A stretch of DNA of 64,000 nt from Mesorhizobium opportunistum WSM2075 (GCF_000176035.2 NC_015675.1:6700001-6764000); one strand, 5' to 3'; shown: positions 9,212 to 16,967, counted from the first letter of the stretch. Notes: a model not told the origin generated them from the letters alone. Translations and numbers: made by a program.

Positions 9212-9844
9212 TCACAGTTGCTTCGCAAGTTCCTTGGCCAGCCGTTTACGCTCCCGCGCCGAGACTATTTGGCGTGTTTCGACCGTCGCAGAACGCAAGC
9301 ATGCCTTGCCGCGGGCGTGGACTATCTCAAACCGGCGTGAGGCTCCAATCAGAATATCTTCCGAACCGTACATTCCAATGATCGTAATTTCGAACTGGTG
9401 AATGCCGCGGCTTAAACTCGATTCTCCGAGGATCTTCTCGCCCGTCTTTTCATGCAGAGCGTATTCCAGAATGCCTTCGAAGCTTCCCATGTCGACGAGT
9501 TTTCCAGGACCAACCGGGCCTTGGCGCGTCATGTGCGTCCAGCCAGACGGCGTCTTGGAATTCCTGAGATCTTCGGCATCGGAGATGAATATACGATGAT
9601 GGCCGGACGGCGTTTCCAGATCGGCGATGACGCTTTGAATGAAAACTGCTCCTTCGCTCATGTTGGTGACGAAGCACCGCGCCGACAGCTCCCGTCCTTC
9701 GCCCCAATTGATCAAGAGCTTCGGCGTTCTTCGACGCTGGTGGCTTCGCCAGAAGATGTGCAGATAAACGGACCAAATCGCCAGCATGCCTATACTGGCA
9801 AAAGCCGAGATCAAGGTCGCCTTATTCGCCAACCATTGGTACAT
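9212..9844 (-). CDS. Conserved single-pass membrane protein of unknown function
   Basis: A 210-residue protein. One N-terminal membrane helix (about residues 9-30, ISAFASIGMLAIWSVYLHIF) is followed by a soluble domain of beta-rich character. It ends in a basic helix (SARERKRLAKELAKQL). The ATG at 9844 has GAGG six bases upstream; a longer reading frame to 10060 lacks this. The soluble part reads like a one-domain cytoplasmic sensor or scaffold, but no family is recognised. It stands alone, between the FdhF-like gene and a DUF1236 pseudogene. Confidence 0.6.
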   Translation of the reverse strand: MYQWLANKATLISAFASIGMLAIWSVYLHIFWRSHQRRRTPKLLINWGEGRELSARCFVTNMSEGAVFIQSVIADLETPSGHHRIFISDAEDLRNSKTPSGWTHMTRQGPVGPGKLVDMGSFEGILEYALHEKTGEKILGESSLSRGIHQFEITIIGMYGSEDILIGASRRFEIVHARGKACLRSATVETRQIVSARERKRLAKELAKQL

Positions 9845-10090
9845 CCGTTGCCTCGTGCATTCTGATGTCGAATAGAACGTCGCCAGATTTGTTCCATGCA
9901 GCGGCTCGGCCGCTCCGCTGCCGACTTGCTGAATTGGTGCGGCGCAAGGTCGGCAGATGCCCAGGGTTACAGCTGGCGGCAACGAGGAGGCGATAGGCGG
10001 CCGCCAAAGCGACGCACGTTTGGCCCGTGCTCGGATGACAAAGAAATATAGGCCTATCATCCCCTTGCATGGCAGGCCTCCGTAGTCAGC

Positions 10091-10545
10091 CTAGATGAGA
10101 ACCAAGACGATTTTATAGGTATTGGGATCGACGATGACGATCCGGCCGTCGGCGAGCACGAAATATTCGTAGCCTTCATAGGCCGGGACGATCTTGACGA
10201 TCTTTGACGGCAGACGGTGCAGGTGGATTTTTTGCCGAGGAACCTCCACACCGACTGAGATGTCGAAATCGACGTTGGAAACCGGCTCAACCTTGGTTTC
10301 CTTGATCACATTGGTGATTTGGGTTTTCTGTTCAACAGTGACGTTGTTGATCGAAGCGGTCTTGCCTTGATCCTGCTCGTTGGAGCCCGGGCCTGGTTGG
10401 TTGTCGTGCCAATCTTGCCCTGAGCCTGCTCATTGGTTTGTGTCTGGCTATTGCCCTGGGCCTGATTGGTTGTCGTGCCGGTCTTGCCCTGAGCCTGCTC
10501 ATTGGTCTGCGTCTGTGCCTTGCCCTGAGCGTCCCTTCGCCAGCT
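10091..10545 (-). pseudogene. Frameshifted DUF1236-type protein with peptide repeats
   Basis: The last 72 codons encode a DUF1236-like domain (VPRQKIHLHRLP, then IVPAYEGYEYFVLADGRIVIVDP). Upstream in another frame are two 23-residue Gln/Thr-rich repeats (QTNEQAQGKTGTTTNQAQG). The two parts are out of frame by a small indel near 10390, and the repeat frame is closed by a TGA near 10550 with no start or signal peptide. DUF1236 proteins normally have a signal peptide, a repetitive linker and this C-terminal domain, so this is a decayed copy. A GTG at 10309 could in principle still produce the 72-residue domain alone. Confidence 0.65.
10397..10534. repeat. Two tandem 69-bp repeats
   Basis: Two near-identical units (10397-10465 and 10466-10534), each 23 codons long on the reverse strand. 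They are the linker repeats of the DUF1236 pseudogene. Confidence 0.8.
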
Positions 10546-10788
10546 AGAACCTCAGCTAAAAGGAATTGTTCCGAGCGAGATTAGGTCGGAAACATGGTCT
10601 TGAACGAGACATCGCCGTGGCCGGCGATGGGTCCGTCGCTGATCAATGCCAAGATGTTCGGCGGGATCGGCGAGAGCCAATCGAACAATGCTCCTGTTCA
10701 CGCAGCGCCGTCCCTTTGAAAACGATTTGCGGCGCGTGGCGCTTTGGGGGTGAAAGCACGCCATCCTCAAGCCCAAACGGCTGCGATT
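10546..10788. other. No gene recognised before the DUF4142 gene
   Basis: Short open frames exist on both strands (for example a 41-codon one at 10593-10718), but none has a good ribosome site or recognisable product. Together with the promoter that follows, this is a 303-base gene-free stretch. Confidence 0.5.
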
Positions 10789-10813
10789 GGAACAAAGCCG
10801 TGAGACGGTTGTT
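10789..10813 (+). promoter_or_regulatory. EcfG-type promoter of the DUF4142 operon
   Basis: GGAAC-N16-TGTT, with the -10 ending 35 bases before the ATG at 10849. Confidence 0.65.
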
Positions 10814-10848
10814 CGGCTTCAATCCATCGAGCAAAGGAGCTTGAAGCC

Positions 10849-11577
10849 ATGAACATCCGGATACTTCTTGGGGTGCTAGGCATCGCCGCGGCGCCGCTCG
10901 CCTTTCCGGCGGTTGCCGCCGACAACGCGCAGACCTTTGTCAACAAGGCAGCCATCGGCGGGATGTTCGAGGTGGATTCAAGCAGGATCGCGCAGGACAG
11001 AGCCAAGGACCAGCAGGTCAAGAATTTTGCCGAGAAGATGATTGCCGACCACGGCGCGGCGAATGAGAAGCTTAAAAAGATCGCCGGCGAGCAGAAGCTG
11101 GAGGTGCCCGCTCAACCCGACGCCCCGCATAAGAGCGATCTGGAAAAGCTGCAGAACACCACGAAGGGATTTGACCAGCCTTACGTCGAGATGCAGCGCG
11201 GCGCGCACGCCGATGCGGTGGACCTCTTCCAATCATACGCAAAGGACGGCGACAATCCCAGTTTGAAGGCATTCGCAGCGGAGACTTTGCCGACACTGAA
11301 GATGCATCAGGATATGATCGAGAAAATCGCAGCGGCCAACGCAGGCATGCCGGCGATCAAGTCGGCTTCCACGCCTAAACCGCCTGCCCCCGTTCCTGGC
11401 GCCAACAGCTTCACTGAAACCCAGGCAAAAAACCACATTGAGGACGCCGGCTACACGGATGTCTCTTCACTCGCCAAGGACAGCCAGGGCATCTGGCGCG
11501 GCCAGGCGAAGAAAGACGGAAAGAGCACCTCCGTCGCACTCGACTATCAAGGCAATGTCTTTGCCGACGAACAGTGA
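10849..11577 (+). CDS. Exported DUF4142 protein with a C-terminal PepSY-like extension
   Basis: A 242-residue protein. A Sec signal peptide (residues 1-24, cleavage near AVAAD) precedes a four-helix DUF4142 domain (about 27-165) of the ferritin-like type. It is followed by a Pro/Ala linker and a C-terminal domain (about 188-242, SFTETQAKNHIEDAGYTDV) that resembles a PepSY-like fold. The protein should be periplasmic. DUF4142 proteins are common in general-stress regulons of rhizobia, with no known activity. AAAGGAGC precedes the ATG at 10849 and an EcfG-type promoter lies 35 bases upstream. The next gene starts 21 bases downstream and is probably co-transcribed. Confidence 0.85.
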   Translation: MNIRILLGVLGIAAAPLAFPAVAADNAQTFVNKAAIGGMFEVDSSRIAQDRAKDQQVKNFAEKMIADHGAANEKLKKIAGEQKLEVPAQPDAPHKSDLEKLQNTTKGFDQPYVEMQRGAHADAVDLFQSYAKDGDNPSLKAFAAETLPTLKMHQDMIEKIAAANAGMPAIKSASTPKPPAPVPGANSFTETQAKNHIEDAGYTDVSSLAKDSQGIWRGQAKKDGKSTSVALDYQGNVFADEQ

Positions 11578-11598
11578 TCACCAATAGGAGTCATCAAG

Positions 11599-12180
11599 AT
11601 GCAAACCATTGCCGCGTTATTCGACGATTACGACGATGCCGCCGATGCCGTGGGCGAGTTGGAGGCCATGGGCGTGCCACCATCCGACCTCAGCGTCATC
11701 GCCAACAATGCTGATGGCCGGCATCCCTCTCCTGCTGCCGAGGACGCAGCCAGCGGCGCCGGGATAGGTGCTGTGGTGGGTGGCGCGGGAGGCTTGGCGA
11801 CTGGTCTCGGCGCCATGGCGATACCCGGTGTCGGCCCGGTCGTGGCGGCTGGTTGGCTGGCGGCGACCGCCGCGGGCGCGGCCGCCGGCGCAGTGGTGGG
11901 CGGGGCCGCCGGCGGCATCATCGGCGCCTTGACGGACGGCGGCGTGTCGGAGAACGACGCCAATGTCTATGCGGAAGGGGTTCGCCGCGGCGGCACGCTG
12001 GTCACCGCTCGCGTCGATGACGATCTTGCTCCGCAAGTCGAAGGGATCCTTCGCGATTCCAGATCAGTGAACGTCGCCGAGCGGCGGAACGAATACGAAG
12101 CAGGCGGCTGGACCGGCTTCGATCCCGCGGTTTCCCGAGCCGAGGACGTCGATCGCGGTACCGTGCGCCGCGATCGATGA
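11599..12180 (+). CDS. General-stress-protein 17M-like protein with a glycine-zipper core
   Basis: A 193-residue protein. The N-terminal 40 residues (IAALFDDYDDAADAVGELEAMG) match the YflT/GSP17M-type domain. The middle (about 52-118) is a Gly/Ala-rich glycine-zipper segment able to insert in a membrane. The C-terminal region (GVSENDANVYAEGVRRGG) is typical of the rhizobial version of this family. AATAGGAG precedes the ATG. It lies 21 bases after the DUF4142 gene and likely shares its EcfG-type promoter. Function unknown; stress-linked by family and context. Confidence 0.8.
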   Translation: MQTIAALFDDYDDAADAVGELEAMGVPPSDLSVIANNADGRHPSPAAEDAASGAGIGAVVGGAGGLATGLGAMAIPGVGPVVAAGWLAATAAGAAAGAVVGGAAGGIIGALTDGGVSENDANVYAEGVRRGGTLVTARVDDDLAPQVEGILRDSRSVNVAERRNEYEAGGWTGFDPAVSRAEDVDRGTVRRDR

Positions 12181-12240
12181 CTATCGCATCGCCTCAATCG
12201 CGAAAGATCGACCGCCAGCGCAGCGAATGAGGAAGCCGGC

Positions 12241-12366
12241 GTGAGACGAGTGCTGTTGCCGCTGATACTGACTGTGGTTGTTCTGTTGGCTTGCTACTGG
12301 GTGTCCGTCTACGTCGAAAAAGGCTGGCCGACGGCGCCGGTGAAGCGGACGCCGGAGCAGAACTAG
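12241..12366 (+). CDS. Small membrane peptide (41 residues)
   Basis: Starts with GTG at 12241 after GAGGAAGCC. The product has one hydrophobic segment (VLLPLILTVVVLLACYWVSV) and a polar tail ending KRTPEQN. It lies 60 bases after the GSP17M-like gene in the same direction. Membrane peptides of this size occur repeatedly in this window (15818, 36812). No family recognised. Confidence 0.45.
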   Translation: MRRVLLPLILTVVVLLACYWVSVYVEKGWPTAPVKRTPEQN

Positions 12367-12484
12367 GGCGGAAACGCGCCCCAGGACACATCTCCGGCGG
12401 CCGGCATAAAAAAGATCCGCAAGACAGCAACAAGATGCCGGGCAATCAGTGATCGAGGCCTCTCGGGGGCGCCCTGGTTCACCT

Positions 12485-12582
12485 AAAGCGCGTCGCGTCG
12501 GAACGGATTCATGCGACGCGGTCGTTTGCTTGATGCATGTCGTTGTCGCAAAACCGAGGTCACTTTTGCGCGACATGCATTA
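12485..12582. repeat. Rhizobial intergenic hairpin repeat (RIME-like)
   Basis: Two adjacent imperfect palindromes. The first pairs CGCGTCGCGTCGGAAC-type sequence with ATGCGACGCG. The second pairs TGCATGTCG-TTGTCGCAAAA with TTTTGCG-CGACATGCA around a nine-base loop. This two-hairpin form is typical of dispersed intergenic elements in Mesorhizobium and Rhizobium. The right end touches the stop codon of the leftward gene at 12580, so it may act as that gene's 3' hairpin. Copy number elsewhere cannot be seen. Confidence 0.6.
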
Positions 12583-12831
12583 GTCGCGATCGACGAATTT
12601 GTTGAAGCGGCTGGTGGCGCCATCGGCCGTCATGTCCTGATGCAGGAACGCCAAATTATTGGTGTCCATTATCCTGAAGAACTCTTCCCATTCGATGGGC
12701 TGCAGTTCCTCGTCAGCTTCGCCGAAATCCACGCGCAAGATGGCGCCCTTAGCAACGGCCGGCCGCCCTTCCCGCGCCTCGATCCATGCCCGGATAACCT
12801 CATGGTTTGTGGTTTTCAGTGCGTCGCTCAC
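12580..12831 (-). CDS. Small conserved stress-type protein, paralogue of 22441-22713
   Basis: An 83-residue soluble protein, NHEVIRAWIEAREGRPAV through ILRVDFGE, IEWEEFFRI and LAFLHQD to SRFNKFVDRD. It aligns along its whole length with the protein at 22441-22713. The GTG at 12831 is preferred because AAGGAG lies 7 bases upstream and the N-terminus then matches the paralogue; the ATG at 12864 would leave almost no leader after the promoter. The family is sometimes labelled as a branching enzyme in databases, but it is far too small for that. Function unknown. An EcfG-type promoter is 46 bases upstream. Confidence 0.75.
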   Translation of the reverse strand: MSDALKTTNHEVIRAWIEAREGRPAVAKGAILRVDFGEADEELQPIEWEEFFRIMDTNNLAFLHQDMTADGATSRFNKFVDRD

Positions 12832-12877
12832 ATCGGTCTCCTTGATTGCCGACTCGCTCACCATGCCTTGAGAGAGT

Positions 12878-12902
12878 AACCAGGCCTGGGCTTTCTTGTT
12901 CC
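12878..12902 (-). promoter_or_regulatory. EcfG-type promoter of the small gene at 12580-12831
   Basis: On the reverse strand GGAAC-N16-GGTT, 46 bases before the GTG at 12831. The paralogue at 22713 has an equally placed box. Confidence 0.6.
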
Positions 12903-13090
12903 TGAGCTTGCGTTCCCTCGATCAAACGAGAATCCCGAGAAACAGTACCGGAGGGCCATCCTCCGGACCGCCGCTCAGATAGGCGATCCGCAGAAGCGAT
13001 GTATCGCAAAAGTTCCACTCCGATCTCTACTTCCGCCCAACCTTGATGAAGGCGGCTTTGTTCCCCAGTTCGGACTCTTTGCCATTTGAA

Positions 13091-13115
13091 GGAACCAACC
13101 GCGGCGCTGCCGGTT
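13091..13115 (+). promoter_or_regulatory. EcfG-type promoter of the TPP enzyme gene
   Basis: GGAAC-N16-GGTT, with the -10 ending 26 bases before the ATG at 13142. It lies inside the longer open frame that begins at 13043, which argues against that upstream start. Confidence 0.6.
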
Positions 13116-13141
13116 CGGAAGGCATTCAGTGGAGCCTCATC

Positions 13142-14902
13142 ATGCCAAATGCAGCGGAAATTCTCATCGATACTTTGATTGCCTGGAACGTTGAGGTCGT
13201 GTTCGGTCTGCCCGGCGACGGCATCAACGGCATCATGGAGGCTTTGCGGAAAAACCAGGACAAAATTTCCTTTATCCAGGTGCGTCATGAGGAGTCCGCC
13301 GCATTCATGGCCTGCGCCTATGCCAAATGGACGGGAAGGCTCGGCGTGTGCCTCGCGACATCAGGACCTGGCGGCGCCCACCTTCTGACGGGGCTCTACG
13401 ACGCCAAGCTCGATCAGGCTCCGGTGCTCGCGATTACCGGAATGCAGTTCCACGATCTGATCGAGACGTTCACCCAGCAGGATGTCGATTTGACCCGCGT
13501 GTTCAACGACGTCGCGGTCTACAACGTGCAGGTCTCGGACGCGGCGCATATGGAGAACGTGGCAAGCCTTGCCTGCCGCACCGCGCTGGCCCGCAAGGGC
13601 GTCGCCCATCTTTCGATAGCCAGCGATATCCAGGAGCAGCCTTCCGACGCGGCCGAGCGCTCCAAGCGCAACCGTCCCGCGCATACGCCGCAGGACATGT
13701 TCGTCCCTCACTGCGTTGCCGAGGATGAGGAGTTGGACAAGGCGGCCGCCATCCTGAACGGCGCCAAGCGCGTGGCGATCCTGGCGGGGCGCGGCGCGAT
13801 CGGTGCCTCGGCCGAGCTCGAGCAAACCGCGGAGTTGCTTGAAGCTCCAATTATCAAGGCGCTGCTCGGCAAGGCGGTGCTTCCGGACGACCATCCCTAC
13901 ACCACCGGTGGCATTGGCATCCTGGGGACCCTGCCGTCGCAGGAAGCGATGGAAACTTGCGACGCCGTCCTGATCGTCGGCTCGACCTTCCCCTACATCG
14001 AATACTACCCAAAGCCGGGGCAGGCGCGCGGCGTTCAGATAGATTGCGACGCGCAGCGCATCGGCTTGCGCTTCCCCGTCGAGGCGGGTCTCGTCGGCGA
14101 GGCGGCGGAGACGCTTCGGGCGCTCAATCGTCGCCTCAAAAGGAAGGCCGACCACGCATTCCTCGCCGCGGCGCAGACCTCGATGCGGGAATGGCGAGAG
14201 ATGATGCGCCAATCGGAAGACGGCCATGCCCATCCACTCAAACCGCAACTCGTTGCCCGGGCGTTTGGCGAACGCCTGGCCGATAATGCCATATTGGCCA
14301 CCGACTCCGGTCAAAACACCGAAATGGCGGCGCGCCATGTCGACCTCCGCCGGGGCCAGGCCTTCGGCGTTTCAGGCGCGCTGGCTTCGATGGCCTGCGG
14401 ACTGAGCTACGCGATCGCCGCCGGCATTGCGTTTCCCGGCCGGCCGATCGCGGCGATTGTCGGTGATGGCGGGTTTGCCATGCAACTCGGCGAGTTCTCG
14501 ACGGCCGTGCGTTATGGCATTCCGCTGAAGCTGCTGGTCGTCAAGAACAACATGCTGAACCAGATCGCCTGGGAGCAGATGATGTTCCTCGGCAATCCGC
14601 AATTCGGCTGCGAACTGCAGCCGATCGATTTTGCCAAGGCCGCCGAGGCTATGGGCGGCAAAGGCTTCAGCATCGAGCGGGCCGACGAGGTGGAGCGTGT
14701 TCTCGACGAAGCCTTTGCCGCCGATGGGGCGGTCGTCATCGAGGCGCTTGTCGATGCCTATGAGCCGATGATGCCGCCGAAGATGCCATCAGATTATGCC
14801 AAGAATTTCCGCAACGCGCTGCCCCAGACTCCGGGGCACGAGCGGATCGCGCAGAACGTCGCGCGCGAGCCGGCCAAGACCATGATGGACGCCGAGGGAT
14901 GA
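13142..14902 (+). CDS. Thiamine-pyrophosphate enzyme, pyruvate oxidase/acetolactate synthase-like
   Basis: A 586-residue protein with the three-domain layout of the family. The N-terminal pyrimidine-binding domain contains the activating Glu (RHEESAAFMACAYAK, about residue 50). A central domain follows, then a C-terminal diphosphate-binding domain with the GDGGFAMQ-to-NN motif (about 440-470). GGAG precedes the ATG at 13142. It resembles PoxB-like and ubiquinone-dependent pyruvate dehydrogenases in length, but the C-terminal membrane-binding peptide is not obvious, so the substrate stays open. With an EcfG-type promoter, it is probably a stress-induced route for pyruvate, as PoxB is under RpoS in E. 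coli (analogy only). Confidence 0.85.
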   Translation: MPNAAEILIDTLIAWNVEVVFGLPGDGINGIMEALRKNQDKISFIQVRHEESAAFMACAYAKWTGRLGVCLATSGPGGAHLLTGLYDAKLDQAPVLAITGMQFHDLIETFTQQDVDLTRVFNDVAVYNVQVSDAAHMENVASLACRTALARKGVAHLSIASDIQEQPSDAAERSKRNRPAHTPQDMFVPHCVAEDEELDKAAAILNGAKRVAILAGRGAIGASAELEQTAELLEAPIIKALLGKAVLPDDHPYTTGGIGILGTLPSQEAMETCDAVLIVGSTFPYIEYYPKPGQARGVQIDCDAQRIGLRFPVEAGLVGEAAETLRALNRRLKRKADHAFLAAAQTSMREWREMMRQSEDGHAHPLKPQLVARAFGERLADNAILATDSGQNTEMAARHVDLRRGQAFGVSGALASMACGLSYAIAAGIAFPGRPIAAIVGDGGFAMQLGEFSTAVRYGIPLKLLVVKNNMLNQIAWEQMMFLGNPQFGCELQPIDFAKAAEAMGGKGFSIERADEVERVLDEAFAADGAVVIEALVDAYEPMMPPKMPSDYAKNFRNALPQTPGHERIAQNVAREPAKTMMDAEG

Positions 14903-14945
14903 CGCGGCCGCAGGCCCGCTGTTCCGCCGTCCGGGGCCGGCGGGA

Positions 14946-15029
14946 TCAATCCACGGCAGAAGGTGCGGACGAGCAAGTAATGCTCAGGTAGTTGCTCTGG
15001 CCGCCGTCTTCGTAGCCGTTCAGGTGCAT
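14946..15029 (-). CDS. Possible 27-residue peptide with a strong ribosome site
   Basis: On the reverse strand AAGGAGGTC lies 9 bases before an ATG at 15029; the frame encodes MHLNGYEDGGQSNYL and stops at 14946. The site matches the anti-Shine-Dalgarno sequence very well, unlike random tiny frames. There is no known family and no EcfG-type box, so this may be a real peptide or the stump of a lost gene. Confidence 0.25.
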   Translation of the reverse strand: MHLNGYEDGGQSNYLSITCSSAPSAVD

Positions 15030-15150
15030 CTGCGGCAGACCTCCTTCATAACTGCAACACTCATGGCGGCAGCGCGCCGGATGATGGAGCTACGTTTCGC
15101 AGGGCCTGCGTTCAGCGTCCCGATCCTTCACGCAGGCGTCCGATTCGCGA

Positions 15151-15432
15151 TCACTCTTTGGGCGCCTTCGCGTCCCTGGAGCGCTCAATCGGGTTGCCGG
15201 CTCCGGAGTTTTCCTCCGTGTCAGGGCAGAGTGTCGCTCGCCCCGGGGGATTCTGACCCTCGGATTGGTGCGTCTTGTCTTCCACCTCACCTTGTTTTCG
15301 GGTGAGCCCAAATCGACCGTGAGGCTTCTCGTTGTTCGCTGCGGCTTGTGAGAACTGGTCCGAGGGATCCGGGCCGGTGTTGGCCGGATATTTCCTGGCG
15401 CCGGTCTCGCGGCGGTTCTTTTCTTCGCTCAT
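15151..15432 (-). CDS. Small polar, probably disordered protein
   Basis: A 93-residue protein, rich in Pro, Glu, Lys, Asn and Gly, starting MSEEKNRRETGARKYPANTG, with no hydrophobic core. GAGAGA lies before the ATG at 15432 and an EcfG-type promoter 36 bases upstream. Composition resembles small hydrophilic stress proteins. No family recognised. It is divergent from the DUF2934 gene. Confidence 0.55.
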   Translation of the reverse strand: MSEEKNRRETGARKYPANTGPDPSDQFSQAAANNEKPHGRFGLTRKQGEVEDKTHQSEGQNPPGRATLCPDTEENSGAGNPIERSRDAKAPKE

Positions 15433-15468
15433 GGCTTATCTCTCGTTTCTCTCGTTGGCCTGTTGGAT

Positions 15469-15493
15469 AACCGGAGAGTCGGAAGAGCGTTCC
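15469..15493 (-). promoter_or_regulatory. EcfG-type promoter of the gene at 15151-15432
   Basis: On the reverse strand GGAAC-N16-GGTT, 36 bases before the ATG at 15432. Confidence 0.6.
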
Positions 15494-15529
15494 CCAAGGC
15501 GCGACAAGGCCGACCGGTCCAGACTCAAT

Positions 15530-15554
15530 GGAACAAATCACCGGACTGCCGATT
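15530..15554 (+). promoter_or_regulatory. Possible EcfG-type promoter of the DUF2934 gene, imperfect -10
   Basis: GGAAC-N16-GATT, 42 bases before the ATG at 15597. It has the same -10 variant as the site at 6188, and is paired with the divergent box at 15469. Confidence 0.35.
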
Positions 15555-15596
15555 GGGCGCGTGTAGGTGTCGGCTCCGCGCGAAGAGGCAGCAGCC

Positions 15597-15794
15597 ATGG
15601 ACAGGGAAGAACGCATCAGACGCAGCGCCCACGAAATCCGGGAGCGGGAGCGGCGGCCGGAAGGGCGGGAACAGGAGCACTGGGATCAGGCAGTCCAGGT
15701 GATCGAATCTGAAGGCTCGCAGGCCGAACGGGGTCTAGTCGCGCCGGCAGTCGGCACCGCCTCGGATCCAGACACAAACAAGTCGGGTGGCTAG
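15597..15794 (+). CDS. DUF2934 small protein
   Basis: A 65-residue protein. Residues 3-32 (REERIRRSAHEIREREERR-like, then PEGREQEHWDQA) fit the DUF2934 motif, an Arg/Glu-rich helix ending in HW. The rest is a polar tail. The ATG at 15597 starts the motif at the usual place. DUF2934 proteins are frequent in rhizobial stress regulons; function unknown. A small membrane peptide gene follows 23 bases later. Confidence 0.75.
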   Translation: MDREERIRRSAHEIRERERRPEGREQEHWDQAVQVIESEGSQAERGLVAPAVGTASDPDTNKSGG

Positions 15795-15817
15795 GAGCCT
15801 CAGCGGAAGGACTTCCG

Positions 15818-15955
15818 ATGTCGCGAACCTTTGCATGGATTGCAATCGCAGTAATCGTCCTTCTATTGATCGCCGTCTGGGTTTGGGCGGGTCGAGACTC
15901 GAGGCGCCCGCTCGGTCAGCAGCCTGCGCCTCACGCGATCGATCAGAGCGGCTGA
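15818..15955 (+). CDS. Small membrane peptide (45 residues)
   Basis: Starts MSRTFAWIAIAVIVLLLIAV: one strong membrane helix, then a polar tail (WAGRDSRRPLGQQPAPH). GGAAGG lies about 6 bases before the ATG at 15818. It follows the DUF2934 gene by 23 bases and is probably co-transcribed. No family recognised. Confidence 0.5.
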   Translation: MSRTFAWIAIAVIVLLLIAVWVWAGRDSRRPLGQQPAPHAIDQSG

Positions 15956-15982
15956 GACAGGCCTCAACGCGCAACGGCTCAC

Positions 15983-16585
15983 TCACCGCGTGGCCGTCTC
16001 ACCTCCTTTGTTTCGCCGGGCCTTAGGAGGAACCAGCCGGCCGGAATTGGCTCGCAAGCCCCTGAAAAACTCCTCTACATAAGGCAGCAGCTCGAACAGC
16101 AGGATCACGCTCATCACAGTTGCAACGTACCCGACAGGCAGCTGCTGCTCCTTCCAGGCGAGGCCAAAGCGAGCACTCTCAGGCCCAAATCCGAACAGTG
16201 CCAGGAACTGGCCCCAGTGCAATGAAACCACGCTGACAAGCCCCATCAGCGGAATCATTTCAAGGAAACTGTGGACGTGCTGTTCGATCGGGCTCACGGT
16301 ACGCGCGGTGGTCGCATAGCGCACGTCCCATATGGCGGTCGCCTCGTGGATGAGAAAAACGATCATCATCACGGAAATGACCAAGGCGTTAACCTCCAGG
16401 AACATCGCCGCGAGCAAAGGAATGCCGACTTCGGCGAACATCAGCAGATGGATCAGCGATTCCTTTGCTCCGGTCGTCGATTCGATGTGCGTGGCACGAT
16501 GGCAGAGCCAGTCGGCAAATCCGGCGACCAGCCAGACAGGCAGTACGAAGTACATCAGAACCAGCACCATCGGATCGTTCAGCAT
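15983..16585 (-). CDS. Multi-pass membrane protein with conserved-looking His motifs
   Basis: A 200-residue protein with about five to six hydrophobic segments. Between them are several His clusters: WLCHRATHIES, KESLIHLL, LIHEATAIWD and EQHVHSFLE. The spacing resembles membrane metal-site proteins such as diiron hydroxylases, but no known family is recognised and the metal idea is inference. The ATG at 16585 has GGAG 9 bases upstream; the GTG at 16603 does not. An EcfG-type promoter lies 85 bases upstream. It is preceded by a divergent unit at 16734. Confidence 0.6.
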   Translation of the reverse strand: MLNDPMVLVLMYFVLPVWLVAGFADWLCHRATHIESTTGAKESLIHLLMFAEVGIPLLAAMFLEVNALVISVMMIVFLIHEATAIWDVRYATTARTVSPIEQHVHSFLEMIPLMGLVSVVSLHWGQFLALFGFGPESARFGLAWKEQQLPVGYVATVMSVILLFELLPYVEEFFRGLRANSGRLVPPKARRNKGGETATR

Positions 16586-16670
16586 TGCAACGCTCTCCGG
16601 CACCGAACCGTTGTGGTTTTCATGGGATTCTCACGCGAGCTGCATTTGTACCCAACGTCCTGCGGGTCCG

Positions 16671-16695
16671 AACTGCGCGCCGGACTAATGGTTCC
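16671..16695 (-). promoter_or_regulatory. EcfG-type promoter of the His-rich membrane protein gene
   Basis: On the reverse strand GGAAC-N16-AGTT, reading towards the gene that starts at 16585. Confidence 0.55.
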
Positions 16696-16733
16696 GAACG
16701 GCACAATCCTGATGTCCAAACGCAACCGGCTTT

Positions 16734-16758
16734 GGAACGACTTCTCCCTCACCACGTT
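16734..16758 (+). promoter_or_regulatory. EcfG-type promoter without an obvious adjacent gene
   Basis: GGAAC-N16-CGTT, a perfect match to the alphaproteobacterial consensus. The next sizeable gene is 209 bases downstream (16968), so it either makes a long leader for the response regulator or a separate small transcript. Confidence 0.6.
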
Positions 16759-16775
16759 CTACAAACAATTTTCCG

Positions 16776-16835
16776 ATGGCATGGTTCTGCGAGACGCTCC
16801 CCACGGTAAACCCACTGGTAAAAGATTTGCAGTAG
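16776..16835 (+). other. Tiny frame or small RNA under a perfect EcfG-type promoter
   Basis: A 19-codon frame (MAWFCETLPTVNPLVKDLQ) begins 17 bases after the -10. It has no clear ribosome site. The interval 16586-16967 holds nothing else recognisable besides the two divergent promoters. It may be a leader peptide, a small RNA or the 5' leader of the regulator gene. Confidence 0.25.
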
Positions 16836-16967
16836 CAGTCTCTCTTTCGGGAATAGGAGTAACGGAAACTCTGTGCAGGCCGGGCTTTGGCTGGCTGCAT
16901 CGGGCGTAGCAATGCGAAGGCACGTACATTCTCCAAGACTGCTATGAACTGAACGAGGGACCGCTCT

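Noticed and set aside
9845..10090. Possible 82-codon gene on the minus strand
   Set aside because: No ribosome site and no sensible protein composition; likely non-coding.
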